A stretch of 64,000 nucleotides of DNA, taken from positions 124,001-188,000 of the forward strand of contig NZ_FTNT01000003.1 of the NCBI RefSeq assembly GCF_900156495.1, read 5' to 3'. Each line of letters starts with the position of its first letter. Within the stretch, counting starts at the first letter, position 1. A program made the position numbers and the translations under genes. Source of the DNA: Williamsia sterculiae. Lineage in GTDB: Bacteria; Actinomycetota; Actinomycetes; Mycobacteriales; Mycobacteriaceae. The notes beneath the pieces were generated by a model that was given only the letters and a program-made list of their open reading frames with translations, was not told the origin of the DNA and searched no databases. This document shows positions 34,806 through 44,209 of the stretch, piece by piece.

Positions 34806-35305
34806 TGACCGTGTCCGCGCTGACCGTGCTGGTGACGGGATTGATCGTGGTCGTGGTGGTCGCAGGCCTCGGCTGGGCCTACAAGACCGCCAACCGCCTC
34901 GACCGGCTGCACGTCCGGGTCGACCTGGCCTGGCAGGCGCTCGACGCCGCGCTGGCCCGCCGGGCGGTGGTCGGACGTACGATCGCCGCCGGTCTCGGAC
35001 CGACCGGGCGTGAACTCATCGCGGCCGCGGACGTCGCCGAACGCGCCGACCGCGACCAGCGCGAGGATGCGGAGAACGTGGTGTCCGCGCGGTTGGCCCA
35101 GGTCGACACCTCCGGTCTGCGGTCGCAGTTGGTCGCCGAACTCGCCGACGCCGAGACCCGGGTGATGATGGCCCGCCGGTTCCACAACGACGCTGTCCGT
35201 GACACCCTCGCGCTGCGACTGCGCCGTCCGGTCCGGTGGCTGCATCTCGGTGGTACCGCGCCGGTGCCGCGGTACTTCGAGATCGTCGAGCGCGGCGTCG
35301 ACTGA
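34805..35305 (+). CDS. membrane-anchored LemA-like protein
   Basis: A 166-aa protein: one N-terminal helix ([21 protein letters not shown]), then a charged helical region [26 protein letters not shown] resembling LemA proteins, and a short C-terminal tail ending [14 protein letters not shown]. In M. tuberculosis the gene at this place (Rv2609c) is roughly twice as long, with a NUDIX hydrolase part after a similar start; no NUDIX box is present here or downstream. Function unknown. Its start overlaps the pimA stop, so it belongs to the same operon. Confidence 0.65.
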   Translation: MTVSALTVLVTGLIVVVVVAGLGWAYKTANRLDRLHVRVDLAWQALDAALARRAVVGRTIAAGLGPTGRELIAAADVAERADRDQREDAENVVSARLAQVDTSGLRSQLVAELADAETRVMMARRFHNDAVRDTLALRLRRPVRWLHLGGTAPVPRYFEIVERGVD

Positions 35306-35318
35306 GCTCAGCGGGGGA

Positions 35319-35339
35319 GTTCCGACGGTCGATCGGAAC
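35319..35339. promoter_or_regulatory. inverted repeat in the pdxS promoter
   Basis: GTTCCGA (35319-35325) and TCGGAAC (35333-35339) are perfect 7-bp arms with a 7-nt spacer ending 5 bases before the -10 hexamer TAGACT (35345-35350). It covers the place of the -35 box and could be an operator, or an upstream terminator without T-run. Confidence 0.45.
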
Positions 35340-35344
35340 GGGCC

Positions 35345-35350
35345 TAGACT
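35345..35350 (+). promoter_or_regulatory. -10 element of pdxS (TAGACT)
   Basis: TAGACT 51 nt upstream of the pdxS GTG, matching TANNNT and identical to the dxs candidate. Confidence 0.45.
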
Positions 35351-35400
35351 GGACACCCGTACCGCAGCCCGTCCACACGTTCGTCGATCAGGAGTGTCAC

Positions 35401-36321
35401 GTGAGCAACGCCTTCGAGTCCGATCCGACCGCAGCCGCGTCGGGGCAGGGCACCGCCCGCGTCAAGCGTGGGATGGCCGAGATGCTCAAGGGCGGCGTGA
35501 TCATGGATGTGGTCACCGCGGAGCAGGCCAAGATCGCCGAGGACGCGGGCGCCGTCGCGGTGATGGCGCTCGAACGCGTCCCCGCCGACATCCGGGCCCA
35601 AGGTGGGGTGTCCCGGATGAGCGACCCCGACATGATCGACGGGATCATCAACGCCGTCAGCATCCCGGTGATGGCCAAGGCCCGTATCGGCCACTTCGTG
35701 GAGGCGCAGATCCTGCAGGCACTCGGCGTGGACTACGTCGACGAGTCCGAGGTGCTGACGCCGGCCGACTACGCCAACCACATCGACAAGTGGGCCTTCA
35801 CCGTCCCCTTCGTCTGTGGCGCCACCAACCTCGGCGAGGCGCTACGACGTATCACCGAGGGCGCGGCGATGATCCGTTCCAAGGGTGAGGCGGGAACCGG
35901 CGACGTCTCCAACGCGACCACCCACATGCGCACCATCGGCGACGAGATCCGCAGACTCACCTCCCTGCGTGAGGACGAACTGTTCGTCGCCGCCAAGGAG
36001 CTGCAGGCGCCCTACGATCTGGTCGTCGAGGTGGCCCGCGCCGGCAAACTGCCGGTCACCCTGTTCACCGCGGGCGGCATCGCCACCCCGGCCGACGCGG
36101 CGATGATGATGCAGCTCGGCGCCGAGGGTGTCTTCGTCGGGTCGGGCATCTTCAAATCCGGCAACCCCGCACAACGGGCGGCCGCGATCGTGCAGGCCAC
36201 CACCTTCCACGACGACCCACAGGTGCTCGCCAAGATCTCCCGCGGTCTCGGCGAGGCGATGGTCGGCATCAACGTCGACGACATCCCGCAACCGCACCGG
36301 CTGGCCGAACGGGGCTGGTGA
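35401..36321 (+). CDS. pdxS: pyridoxal 5'-phosphate synthase, lyase subunit
   Basis: A 306-aa (beta/alpha)8 enzyme that makes pyridoxal phosphate from ribose-5-phosphate, glyceraldehyde-3-phosphate and ammonia supplied by PdxT. Highly conserved blocks: [32 protein letters not shown], the active-site Lys region [62 protein letters not shown] and [16 protein letters not shown] at 35401 has AGGAG 6 nt upstream. Its partner pdxT lies 3.3 kb downstream, separated by a PP2C-FHA-LuxR module and tesB. Confidence 0.96.
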   Translation: MSNAFESDPTAAASGQGTARVKRGMAEMLKGGVIMDVVTAEQAKIAEDAGAVAVMALERVPADIRAQGGVSRMSDPDMIDGIINAVSIPVMAKARIGHFVEAQILQALGVDYVDESEVLTPADYANHIDKWAFTVPFVCGATNLGEALRRITEGAAMIRSKGEAGTGDVSNATTHMRTIGDEIRRLTSLREDELFVAAKELQAPYDLVVEVARAGKLPVTLFTAGGIATPADAAMMMQLGAEGVFVGSGIFKSGNPAQRAAAIVQATTFHDDPQVLAKISRGLGEAMVGINVDDIPQPHRLAERGW

Positions 36322-36469
36322 GCCCGCACAGCGCCCGCACAGCGATCCCGAGGACAGCCGGGACCGCACAAAACGGTGACGACCACACGACACCGGCCGC
36401 CGCAGACCATCGATGCGCGGTCGAGGGTGGTATGCATTGGTGCGTGATCACCGCTCAGGCAATCGAGTC

Positions 36470-37384
36470 ATGACCGTGACCGGCGTCGGCGTGGTACGCG
36501 ACGACACCCTCTCCGGGGCGGACGTGGTGGGGGATGTGCACGTGAGTTGGGCGGCGGTCAGCGACGTCGGCCGCTCCAGGGAGACCAACGAGGACGCGGC
36601 GTTGGCGATCCCCGGCCTGTACGTGGTCGCCGACGGCATGGGAGGGCACGACCGCGGCGAGGTCGCCTCCGAGGCGGCGTTGGAGTCGTTGCGGGCGGCC
36701 GAACGCGCCGACATCGCGGCGACCCGGCTGAGCATCGTGGACCGGCTTGACGCCGCGCAGCAGGACATCGCCGGCATCGACTCCGCATCGGGACGCAGCG
36801 CGGGCACCACGGTCACCGGGATCGCGCTGGTCGACGACCCGACCGGCCCCCAGTGGTTGGTGTTCAACATCGGTGACTCGCGCACCTACCGTTACGCGGC
36901 CGGTCAGCTCGACCAGGTCACCACCGACCACTCCCAGGTCCAGGAACTGGTGGCCGCGGGGTATCTCACCGTGGAGCAGGCCCGGGTGGACCCGCGCCGC
37001 AACGTGATCACCCGCGCGCTGGGCGCGGGGATGCCGCCGGACGCCGACTTCGTCTATCTGCCCGCGGTGGCCGGGGAGCTGATCCTCATCTGCTCCGACG
37101 GCCTGCCCGGCGAACTCCCCGACGCGGAGATCGAGGCGATCCTGACCGATCATCCCGACGTGGTGGACGCCGCGGACGCCCTGGTGGAGGCCGCGGTCGC
37201 CACCGGCGGTCGGGACAACGTGACCGTCGTCGTCGTCGCGGTGACCGATGCGCCTGCCGCCCCAGATCCAGCCGCCACCGAGACCGCCGCCACAGAGACC
37301 ACCATGGACCACCCGCTGGTCGCCGACGCCGACGCAGCGGACCAGGTGGACGGCCCGGACGAGGGGACCGGCCCCCGGACGTGA
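36470..37384 (+). CDS. PP2C-family serine/threonine protein phosphatase
   Basis: A 304-aa PPM/PP2C phosphatase with all metal-binding motifs: SRETNEDAAL, VVADGMGGHDRGEVAS, GRSAGTTVTG, FNIGDSRTYRY, LICSDGLPGELPD and GGRDNVTVVVV. The last ~55 residues are Ala/Thr/Asp-rich. No membrane helix, so it should be cytoplasmic, unlike PstP. It removes phosphate from Ser/Thr residues; no kinase gene is in the window. The stop overlaps the start of a FHA protein (GTGA), pointing to a shared phospho-signalling role. ATG at 36470; a longer frame from 36413 is not supported. Confidence 0.85.
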   Translation: MTVTGVGVVRDDTLSGADVVGDVHVSWAAVSDVGRSRETNEDAALAIPGLYVVADGMGGHDRGEVASEAALESLRAAERADIAATRLSIVDRLDAAQQDIAGIDSASGRSAGTTVTGIALVDDPTGPQWLVFNIGDSRTYRYAAGQLDQVTTDHSQVQELVAAGYLTVEQARVDPRRNVITRALGAGMPPDADFVYLPAVAGELILICSDGLPGELPDAEIEAILTDHPDVVDAADALVEAAVATGGRDNVTVVVVAVTDAPAAPDPAATETAATETTMDHPLVADADAADQVDGPDEGTGPRT

Positions 37385-38079
37385 CCGAACCGTTCGTCGA
37401 CTACTGCGGTGAGCGGTTCCCGTTGCGGCCGGATGTGTCCTTCTCCATCGGTCGAGAAGCCGACCTGACGGTCGACGACAACCCGTATCTGCACCGGCGC
37501 TTCCTCACGGTGCACCACGACAACGGGATGTGGTGGCTGTCCAACGTGGGTGCGCACCTGTCGGCCAGCGTGGCCACCGGCGACGTCGGGTTCTCCGCGA
37601 CCCTCGCGCCCGGCGCCCGGATGCCGTTGGTGCTCGGGCGCGCCACCGTGGTGTTCTCCGCCGGTCCGACCACGTATGAACTAGACATCCACACCGACCC
37701 GGTGGCCGCATCCGGTGGGCAACTGACCGACGGGCATGTCGGTCGGACCACGTTGGGTGTGCCGTCGCTCACCGAGAGCCAGCGGGTGCTCATCGTGGTG
37801 CTCGCCGAAGAGATGTTGCGGCGCGACGGGACCGGTGCGAGTGCCATCCCGTCGTCGGCGGACGCGGCCGCCCGGCTCGGCTGGTCGATGACCAAGTTCA
37901 ACCGCAAACTCGACAACGTCTGCGACAAGTTCGATCAGATCGGGGTCAATGGAATGCGCGGTGGCGGAGGCAGACTCGCGAGCAACCGCCGGGTCGCGCT
38001 CGTCGAGTACGCGGTGTCGTCGCGGTTGGTGACACGCGCCGACCTGCCGCTGATCGACGCCGAACGCGCGCGCAACTGA
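37381..38079 (+). CDS. FHA-like domain fused to a C-terminal helical DNA-binding-like region
   Basis: A 232-aa protein. Residues about 1-105 resemble a forkhead-associated phosphothreonine-binding domain: FSIGREADLTVDD (Gly24-Arg25), then LHRRFLTVHHDNGMWWLSNVG. The usual Ser-Arg-x-His is altered to His-Arg-Arg-Phe (38-41), while Asn55 is kept. Residues about 125-220 (PSLTESQRVLIVVLAEEMLR, SADAAARLGWSMTKFNRKLD) look like a winged helix. Start overlaps the PP2C stop. Probably senses the phosphorylation state the phosphatase controls; this is inference. Confidence 0.65.
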   Translation: MTEPFVDYCGERFPLRPDVSFSIGREADLTVDDNPYLHRRFLTVHHDNGMWWLSNVGAHLSASVATGDVGFSATLAPGARMPLVLGRATVVFSAGPTTYELDIHTDPVAASGGQLTDGHVGRTTLGVPSLTESQRVLIVVLAEEMLRRDGTGASAIPSSADAAARLGWSMTKFNRKLDNVCDKFDQIGVNGMRGGGGRLASNRRVALVEYAVSSRLVTRADLPLIDAERARN

Positions 38080-38090
38080 CCGCTACACAT

Positions 38091-38115
38091 GGGTAGTTCT
38101 CCCCATCGACTACCC
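38091..38115. promoter_or_regulatory. inverted repeat GGGTAGT-N11-ACTACCC upstream of luxR-type gene
   Basis: Perfect 7-bp arms (38091-38097 and 38109-38115), 67 bases upstream of the LuxR-type start and 14 bases before the -10-like TAACGT (38129-38134). Position fits an operator, possibly for the LuxR protein itself. Confidence 0.45.
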
Positions 38116-38181
38116 GCTACGACGCCCATAACGTCGTGCTCATCACCACCGCCGTACCGGCGAGAGCACAAGGAGCACACC

Positions 38182-38676
38182 ATGACCGTCGTCAGCGATC
38201 ACGTCATCCCGACCACCCACCGCGGCGCCGCGCACCTGCGAGCCACCGGCACGGCATCGGCGCGGGTGCCGAGCGATCCGGCCCGCCGCGCGCTGCGCGA
38301 GCAGGCACTGGCACGCCTGGCACAGCGGACGATGCCGCTGCCGGGTCGCCCGTTCGGCGTGGTCGCCGACGACGGGACGGTCTCCGCCCACGACTGCACC
38401 TGCGGACGCCACCGGCGGTCGGACACCGCAGGTCCGCGCGCCGACCTGCCGCGTCCACGACTGTCCGACCGCGAGATCGAGGTGTTGCGCACCTGGATGC
38501 ATGTGGACTCCAAATCCGCGGTGGGCGAACGGCTCTACATCTCGTTGGGCACGGTCAACACCCATCTCGCCAGGATCCGGGTGAAGTATGGCGACGTGGG
38601 CCGCGCGGCGCCCACCAAGGCCGCGCTGTTCGCCCGGGCCGTGCAGGACGGCATCATCGCCCTGGATGAGCTCTGA
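38182..38676 (+). CDS. LuxR-type helix-turn-helix regulator without receiver domain
   Basis: A 164-aa protein. C-terminal GerE/LuxR helix-turn-helix at about 92-157 (LSDREIEVLRTWMHVDSKSA, ISLGTVNTHLARIRVKYG). The N-terminal 90 residues hold no receiver or known sensor domain but contain His70-x-Cys72-x-Cys74-x2-His77 (HDCTCGRH), a possible metal or redox site. ATG at 38182 with AAGGAG 6 nt upstream. It follows the FHA gene by about 100 bases. The stop region is duplicated in tandem (38667-38708). Confidence 0.78.
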   Translation: MTVVSDHVIPTTHRGAAHLRATGTASARVPSDPARRALREQALARLAQRTMPLPGRPFGVVADDGTVSAHDCTCGRHRRSDTAGPRADLPRPRLSDREIEVLRTWMHVDSKSAVGERLYISLGTVNTHLARIRVKYGDVGRAAPTKAALFARAVQDGIIALDEL

Positions 38677-38708
38677 CACCGCTGAGCTCTGACACCGCTG
38701 AGCTCTGA
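38667..38708. repeat. tandem 16-bp repeat at the 3' end of the LuxR gene
   Basis: TGAGCTCTGACACCGC at 38667-38682 and 38683-38698, and the first 10 bases again at 38699-38708. The first copy contains the last codons and stop of the gene. Confidence 0.85.
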
Positions 38709-38739
38709 GGCCGGAGCGTCGCCCGCGAGGGGTGGGCGA

Positions 38740-38745
38740 TAATCT
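38740..38745 (+). promoter_or_regulatory. -10 element of tesB (TAATCT)
   Basis: TAATCT lies 7 nt before GTG 38753 with no Shine-Dalgarno sequence, consistent with a leaderless tesB transcript. Confidence 0.4.
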
Positions 38746-38752
38746 TCTCGCG

Positions 38753-39655
38753 GTGCCGGAGTCCCATCCGGTCCGGGGCGACGAGACGAGGGCGGCGATG
38801 GCGCGGATCGAGGACATCCTGCAACTGGAGACCATCGACAAGGACATCTACCGCGGTGCCGTGCACGAGAGTCAGTTACAGCGCACCTTTGGTGGTCAGG
38901 TCGCGGGCCAGGCGCTGGTCTCGGCAACCAACACCGTCGAGGACCGCTATCAGGTGCACTCGCTGCACGGCTACTTTCTGCGCCCCGGCAACCCGACCCG
39001 CCCGACCATCTATCTCGTGGACCGCATCCGGGACGGTCGTTCGTTCTGTACCCGCCGGGTCACCGGCGTGCAGAACGGAGACGCGATCTTCACCATGTCC
39101 GCGTCGTTCCATGTGCTCGACGAGGGCATCGAACATCAGGATCCCATCCCGTCCGGCGTCCCGGGCCCCGAGGAGCTGAAGGATCAGCTCACCGAACCCG
39201 GCAGTGAACTGTCGGTCTTCCGCGAGTGGGAGAACTTCGACCTGCGGTTGGTCCCCGCCGACCGGTTCACCGGCAGCGACTATTTCGTCGCCCAGCAACG
39301 GGTCTGGTTCCGCTACCGGCACCGGCTGCCGGACGATCAGGTGTTCCACGTCTGCACGCTGGCCTACATGAGCGACATGACGCTGCTCGGTTCGGCGCGG
39401 GTACCGCACCCCGACGTCACCCCGCAGAGCGCGTCCCTGGACCACGCCATGTGGTTCCTGCGGCCGTTCCGCGCCGACGAGTGGCTGCTCTACGACCAGA
39501 CCTCGCCGTCTGCCGAATCGGGCCGGGCGCTCACCCAGGGTCGCATCTTCGACGCCGCGGGCAACATGGTGGCCGCGGTGGTGCAGGAGGGGTTGGCGCG
39601 CACCGGACGGTCGATGCCCGCCGACCAGCACGCCCGCGCGGACAAGCGGGCGTGA
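38753..39655 (+). CDS. tesB: acyl-CoA thioesterase II
   Basis: A 300-aa double hot-dog thioesterase that hydrolyses acyl-CoA to free acid and CoA. Family marks: [46 protein letters not shown], and in the second half [13 protein letters not shown] with the catalytic Asp, [20 protein letters not shown] and [14 protein letters not shown] at 38753 is used because of the leaderless-type -10; homology begins at [11 protein letters not shown] (ATG 38798), the alternative start. Its stop overlaps pdxT (GTGA); the same tesB-pdxT-yebC order is found in M. tuberculosis. Confidence 0.9.
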   Translation: MPESHPVRGDETRAAMARIEDILQLETIDKDIYRGAVHESQLQRTFGGQVAGQALVSATNTVEDRYQVHSLHGYFLRPGNPTRPTIYLVDRIRDGRSFCTRRVTGVQNGDAIFTMSASFHVLDEGIEHQDPIPSGVPGPEELKDQLTEPGSELSVFREWENFDLRLVPADRFTGSDYFVAQQRVWFRYRHRLPDDQVFHVCTLAYMSDMTLLGSARVPHPDVTPQSASLDHAMWFLRPFRADEWLLYDQTSPSAESGRALTQGRIFDAAGNMVAAVVQEGLARTGRSMPADQHARADKRA

Positions 39656-40263
39656 GCCCGCGGGTAGGGGTGCTCGCCCTGCAGGGCGATGTGCGTGAAC
39701 ACCTCGCCGCGCTGACGGCGGCGGGGGCATCGGCGACCACGGTGCGCCGTGCCGAGGAACTCACCGGACTCGACGGCATCGTGCTGCCCGGTGGCGAGTC
39801 GACCACGATGAGCCGCCTGCTCGGTGTCCTCGACCTGTTCGACCCGTTGCGCGACGCGCTGACCGAGGGATTACCCGCGTACGGTTCCTGCGCGGGCATG
39901 ATCCTGCTCGCCTCCGACATCCTCGACACCCGCCCCGACGCGCGGCACCTCGACGCCCTGGACATCACGGTGCGGCGCAACGCGTTCGGCAGGCAGGTCG
40001 AGTCCTTCGAGACCGATCTGCGAGTCGACGGCATCACCGACACCGGAGACGACCGCGGACCGATGCGGGCGGTGTTCATCCGGGCGCCCTGGGTGGAGAA
40101 GGTCGGCACCGAGGTGGAGGTGCTGGCCACCGTTCCCGACGGTCCGGCCGCCGGTCGGGTGGTCGCGGTGCGGCAGCGGTCGGTGCTGGCCACGTCGTTC
40201 CATCCCGAGGTCACCGGGGACCGGCGGGTACATCGGCATTTCGTGCGGATGATCGGCGGGTAG
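39652..40263 (+). CDS. pdxT: pyridoxal 5'-phosphate synthase, glutaminase subunit
   Basis: A 203-aa class I glutaminase giving ammonia to PdxS. Visible: [16 protein letters not shown] at the start, [16 protein letters not shown], nucleophile Cys in [10 protein letters not shown] (about residue 83), [27 protein letters not shown], and the His-Glu pair in [12 protein letters not shown] start overlaps the tesB stop. A -10-like TAGGAT (40261-40266) covering its stop codon may drive yebC. Confidence 0.94.
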   Translation: MSPRVGVLALQGDVREHLAALTAAGASATTVRRAEELTGLDGIVLPGGESTTMSRLLGVLDLFDPLRDALTEGLPAYGSCAGMILLASDILDTRPDARHLDALDITVRRNAFGRQVESFETDLRVDGITDTGDDRGPMRAVFIRAPWVEKVGTEVEVLATVPDGPAAGRVVAVRQRSVLATSFHPEVTGDRRVHRHFVRMIGG

Positions 40264-40266
40264 GAT
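40261..40266 (+). promoter_or_regulatory. candidate -10 element of yebC (TAGGAT)
   Basis: TAGGAT overlaps the pdxT stop and lies 69 nt upstream of the yebC ATG. Confidence 0.35.
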
Positions 40267-40335
40267 CAGGCGGCAAGTTTTCCCAGTCCGGTGTCGGCGC
40301 ACCCGGCTGTCGTGCGACGAAAGGGGCTCACTGCG

Positions 40336-41088
40336 ATGAGCGGCCACTCCAAATGGGCCACCACCAAGCACAAGAAGGCGGTGATCGACGCCAAGCGCGG
40401 CAAGATGTTCGCCAAGCTGGTGAAGAACATCGAGGTGGCGGCGCGCACCGGTGGTGGCGACCCGGCGGGCAACCCGACCCTGTACGACGCCATCCAGAAG
40501 GCCAAGAAGTCGTCGGTACCCAACGACAACATCGAACGGGCCCGCAAACGCGGCGGCGGTGAAGAGGCGGGCGGCGCCGACTGGCAGACCATCACCTACG
40601 AGGGTTACGGCCCCAGCGGCGTCGCGATCCTCATCGAGTGTCTGACCGACAACCGCAACCGGGCCGCCGGTGAGGTGCGCACCGCGATGACCCGCAACGG
40701 CGGCAACATGGCCGACCCCGGGTCGGTGGCGTATCTGTTCACCCGCAGGGGTGTGGTGACCCTGGAGAAGAACGGGCAGTCCGAGGACGACGTGTTGATG
40801 GCCGTCCTCGACGCCGGTGCCGAGGAGGTCAGTGACCTCGGCGACAGCTTCGAGGTGGTCAGCGAGCCGACCGATCTGGTGGCGGTGCGCACCGCGCTGC
40901 AGGACGCCGGTATCGACTACGACTCCGCCGAGGCGAGCTTCCGCGCATCGGTGGACGTGCCGGTCGACGCCGACGGCGCGCGCAAGGTGTTCAAGCTGAT
41001 CGACGCCCTCGAGGACCTCGACGACGTGCAGGAGGTCTACTCCAACGTCGACGTCTCCGACGAGGTGCTCGCCGAGATCGACGACTGA
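40336..41088 (+). CDS. yebC: YebC/PmpR-family protein
   Basis: A 250-aa protein of the TACO1/YebC family, starting [21 protein letters not shown] as nearly all members do, then [43 protein letters not shown] and [13 protein letters not shown]. Members are described as transcription regulators and, more recently, as factors helping ribosomes through polyproline stretches. ATG at 40336 with AAGGGG about 10 nt upstream. Often next to ruvC, as here (700 bases on). Confidence 0.92.
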   Translation: MSGHSKWATTKHKKAVIDAKRGKMFAKLVKNIEVAARTGGGDPAGNPTLYDAIQKAKKSSVPNDNIERARKRGGGEEAGGADWQTITYEGYGPSGVAILIECLTDNRNRAAGEVRTAMTRNGGNMADPGSVAYLFTRRGVVTLEKNGQSEDDVLMAVLDAGAEEVSDLGDSFEVVSEPTDLVAVRTALQDAGIDYDSAEASFRASVDVPVDADGARKVFKLIDALEDLDDVQEVYSNVDVSDEVLAEIDD

Positions 41089-41117
41089 GGGAGCTCACCC
41101 GCCTGAGGGAGCGCACC
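41085..41117. repeat. imperfect tandem duplication at the yebC stop
   Basis: CTGAGGGAGCTCACC (41085-41099) and CTGAGGGAGCGCACC (41103-41117) differ at one base. The first copy includes the yebC stop codon. Confidence 0.7.
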
Positions 41118-41132
41118 GACTGTGGGAGCCGA

Positions 41133-41750
41133 TCAGCGCTGTGCGGCCACAGCGGGACGATCGGGGTGGTCGTAGCGGACCAGCAGATCCGGGATGGCAC
41201 CCGGGTGGTGGTCGAGCAGCGGGTCCACCGTCCACGCCGCGTCGTCGGGCGTGGTGCGCAGCAGCGCCGCCCTGCTCATCTGCAGCCCCACGGTCGCGTC
41301 GAAGCGCAGACCGCGGCCGAGCAGCATCGGCCCGCACACGAACACCACCTGGTCGTCGGCGGCCACTCGCGGTCGGTCGCGCGGCGATCGGTCGGTGACC
41401 TCATCCCACAGCCGGGGTAACCACCGCCCGTGATCGCGCAGGGCGCCGAGCACCTCACGGTCGAGGGCGGCGTAGTCGAACCAGGCGGTGCGGAAACTCT
41501 CCGGATCGGTGTGCCCCCACTCCATCCGCACCGACGCCGGTCGGATGAAGTCGCGCAACGCCACCACCTCGGCGGGCCGGCCGGTCGCGCGCAACACGGC
41601 CGCGGCCCGGTCCCCGAGGACATCCGGTGTGGCCGCGTCGGCGCCGTCGATCGCGACCACGATCCGGCCGGTCCCGCGCGCGGCGAGATCGGCGACGGCG
41701 ACGACGAGGTCGTCGGGAGAGCTGGGTCGGAAGTCGGGCATCGACCACAT
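41133..41750 (-). CDS. uridine kinase-like protein with a degenerate P-loop
   Basis: A 205-aa protein with the overall pattern of the uridine-kinase/phosphoribulokinase fold: strand [21 protein letters not shown] in the P-loop place, [51 protein letters not shown] and [17 protein letters not shown]. The Walker A G-x4-GK[ST] is replaced by GADAATPD, without the Lys, so ordinary ATP binding looks lost. Two starts, ATG 41750 and ATG 41741, are possible. It is divergent from ruvC, so its promoter is near the SOS box. Actinobacterial members of this kind are uncharacterised. Confidence 0.6.
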   Translation of the reverse strand: MWSMPDFRPSSPDDLVVAVADLAARGTGRIVVAIDGADAATPDVLGDRAAAVLRATGRPAEVVALRDFIRPASVRMEWGHTDPESFRTAWFDYAALDREVLGALRDHGRWLPRLWDEVTDRSPRDRPRVAADDQVVFVCGPMLLGRGLRFDATVGLQMSRAALLRTTPDDAAWTVDPLLDHHPGAIPDLLVRYDHPDRPAVAAQR

Positions 41751-41789
41751 TGTCCCGTGTTGTTGCCGGGGACCGTCGGCGCACCCCGC

Positions 41790-41812
41790 TAGAATCTCGA
41801 ACAACTGTTCGT
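41790..41812 (+). promoter_or_regulatory. ruvC promoter -10 with SOS (LexA) box
   Basis: TAGAAT (41790-41795) is directly followed by TCGAACAACTGTTCGT (41797-41812), matching the LexA consensus TCGAAC-N4-GTTCGA with one mismatch in the last base. It lies 21 bases upstream of ruvC, so LexA would cover the start of transcription. Confidence 0.8.
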
Positions 41813-41833
41813 TTTGTCGACGTCGGAGGTGCC

Positions 41834-42400
41834 GTGCGGGTGATGGGGGTCGATCCGGGTCTCACCCGGTGCGGTATCGCGCTGGTGGAGTCGGGTCGAG
41901 GGCGGGCGGTGACCGCACTCGACGTCGACGTGGTGCGCACGCCGTCCGACATGGATCTGGCCGCACGGTTGCTGGCCATCCACACCGCGGCCTGCCACTG
42001 GCTCGACGTGCATCAACCCGATGTGGTGGCGATCGAGCGGGTGTTCGCGCAGAACCAGGTGTCGACCGCGATGGGGACCGCCCAGGCAGGTGGGGTGGTA
42101 GCCCTGGCCGCCGGCCAGCGCGACGTCCCGGTCCGATTCCACACCCCGTCGGAGGTGAAGGCCGCCGTCACCGGCAGCGGGCGCGCCGACAAGGCACAGG
42201 TCACGGCCATGGTCACCCGGATCCTCGGCATGCAGACCAAACCGCGCCCGGCCGACGCCGCCGACGCTCTGGCCCTGGCCATCTGTCACTGCTGGCGCGG
42301 CCCCATGGCCGAGCGACTGGAGGAGGCCGCCCGTCGCGCGGCCGCTCAGCAACGGATACACCGGGATCGGGTGGCCGAGGCCGCGCGGGGCCGCGGGTGA
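41834..42400 (+). CDS. ruvC: Holliday junction resolvase RuvC
   Basis: A 188-aa RNase H-fold nuclease that cuts Holliday junctions. Acidic active site: Asp in [12 protein letters not shown], Glu in [11 protein letters not shown], and the pair in [17 protein letters not shown] at 41834 has GGAGG 4 nt upstream; GTG 41840 or ATG 41843 are later options. First gene of ruvCAB; stop overlaps ruvA (GTGA). Preceded by an SOS box, so induced by DNA damage. Confidence 0.93.
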   Translation: MRVMGVDPGLTRCGIALVESGRGRAVTALDVDVVRTPSDMDLAARLLAIHTAACHWLDVHQPDVVAIERVFAQNQVSTAMGTAQAGGVVALAAGQRDVPVRFHTPSEVKAAVTGSGRADKAQVTAMVTRILGMQTKPRPADAADALALAICHCWRGPMAERLEEAARRAAAQQRIHRDRVAEAARGRG

Positions 42401-42993
42401 TCGCGTCGGTGCGCGGCCCGGTGATCGACGTCGCGCTCGACCATGTGGTCATCGACTGCGCGGGGGTCGGATACCGCGTGCTCGTCACCCCGGCCACCGC
42501 GTCGGGGCTGCGGCGGGGGGCCGAGGCCACGCTGCTGACCACGATGATCGTCCGCGAGGACTCGATGACCCTCTACGGGTTCACCGAACCGGATGCGCGC
42601 GCGCTGTTCACCGTGCTGCAGACGGTCACCGGGGTCGGCCCACGGTTGGCGATGGCCACCCTCGCGGTACTGGAACCGGACGCCCTGCGCCGGGCGCTGG
42701 CCGACTCCGACACGAAGACCCTGACCGCGGTGCCGGGCATCGGCAAACGCGTCGCCGACCGCCTGGTGGTGGAACTGCGCGACAAGGTCGAGGCGCCCGG
42801 GACCCCGGGTGACACCGCGGTCACCGCGGGCGCGGGGTCGTCGGTGCGGGATCAGGTGGCCGAGGCGCTGGTCGGTCTGGGGTTCACCGCCGCGCCCGCC
42901 GAGAAGGCGGTCACCGCGGTGCTGGCCGACGACGCCGAGGCCGACGCCTCGGTGGTGCTGCGTCGATCGCTGACCCTGCTGGGTAGGAGCTGA
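42397..42993 (+). CDS. ruvA: Holliday junction DNA helicase subunit RuvA
   Basis: A 198-aa protein: N-terminal OB-fold (about 1-62, starting [12 protein letters not shown]), two helix-hairpin-helix motifs ([16 protein letters not shown] and [20 protein letters not shown]), and the C-terminal RuvB-binding domain ([17 protein letters not shown]). It tetramerises on four-way junctions and loads RuvB. GTG overlaps the ruvC stop; ruvB follows 2 bases later. Confidence 0.94.
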   Translation: MIASVRGPVIDVALDHVVIDCAGVGYRVLVTPATASGLRRGAEATLLTTMIVREDSMTLYGFTEPDARALFTVLQTVTGVGPRLAMATLAVLEPDALRRALADSDTKTLTAVPGIGKRVADRLVVELRDKVEAPGTPGDTAVTAGAGSSVRDQVAEALVGLGFTAAPAEKAVTAVLADDAEADASVVLRRSLTLLGRS

Positions 42994-42995
42994 CG

Positions 42996-44084
<1,089 letters not shown>

Positions 44085-44209
44085 GGCAGGTCGTGCCCCG
44101 GCGCGGTGACCTGAGCGTCGGCGGGCGGTCCCGGGAATGGCACACTGGAGGGTCAGCGCGGGTTCACCGCGATCACGTTCGAGAAGTGTCAAGGGACTGA
44201 ATCAACACC

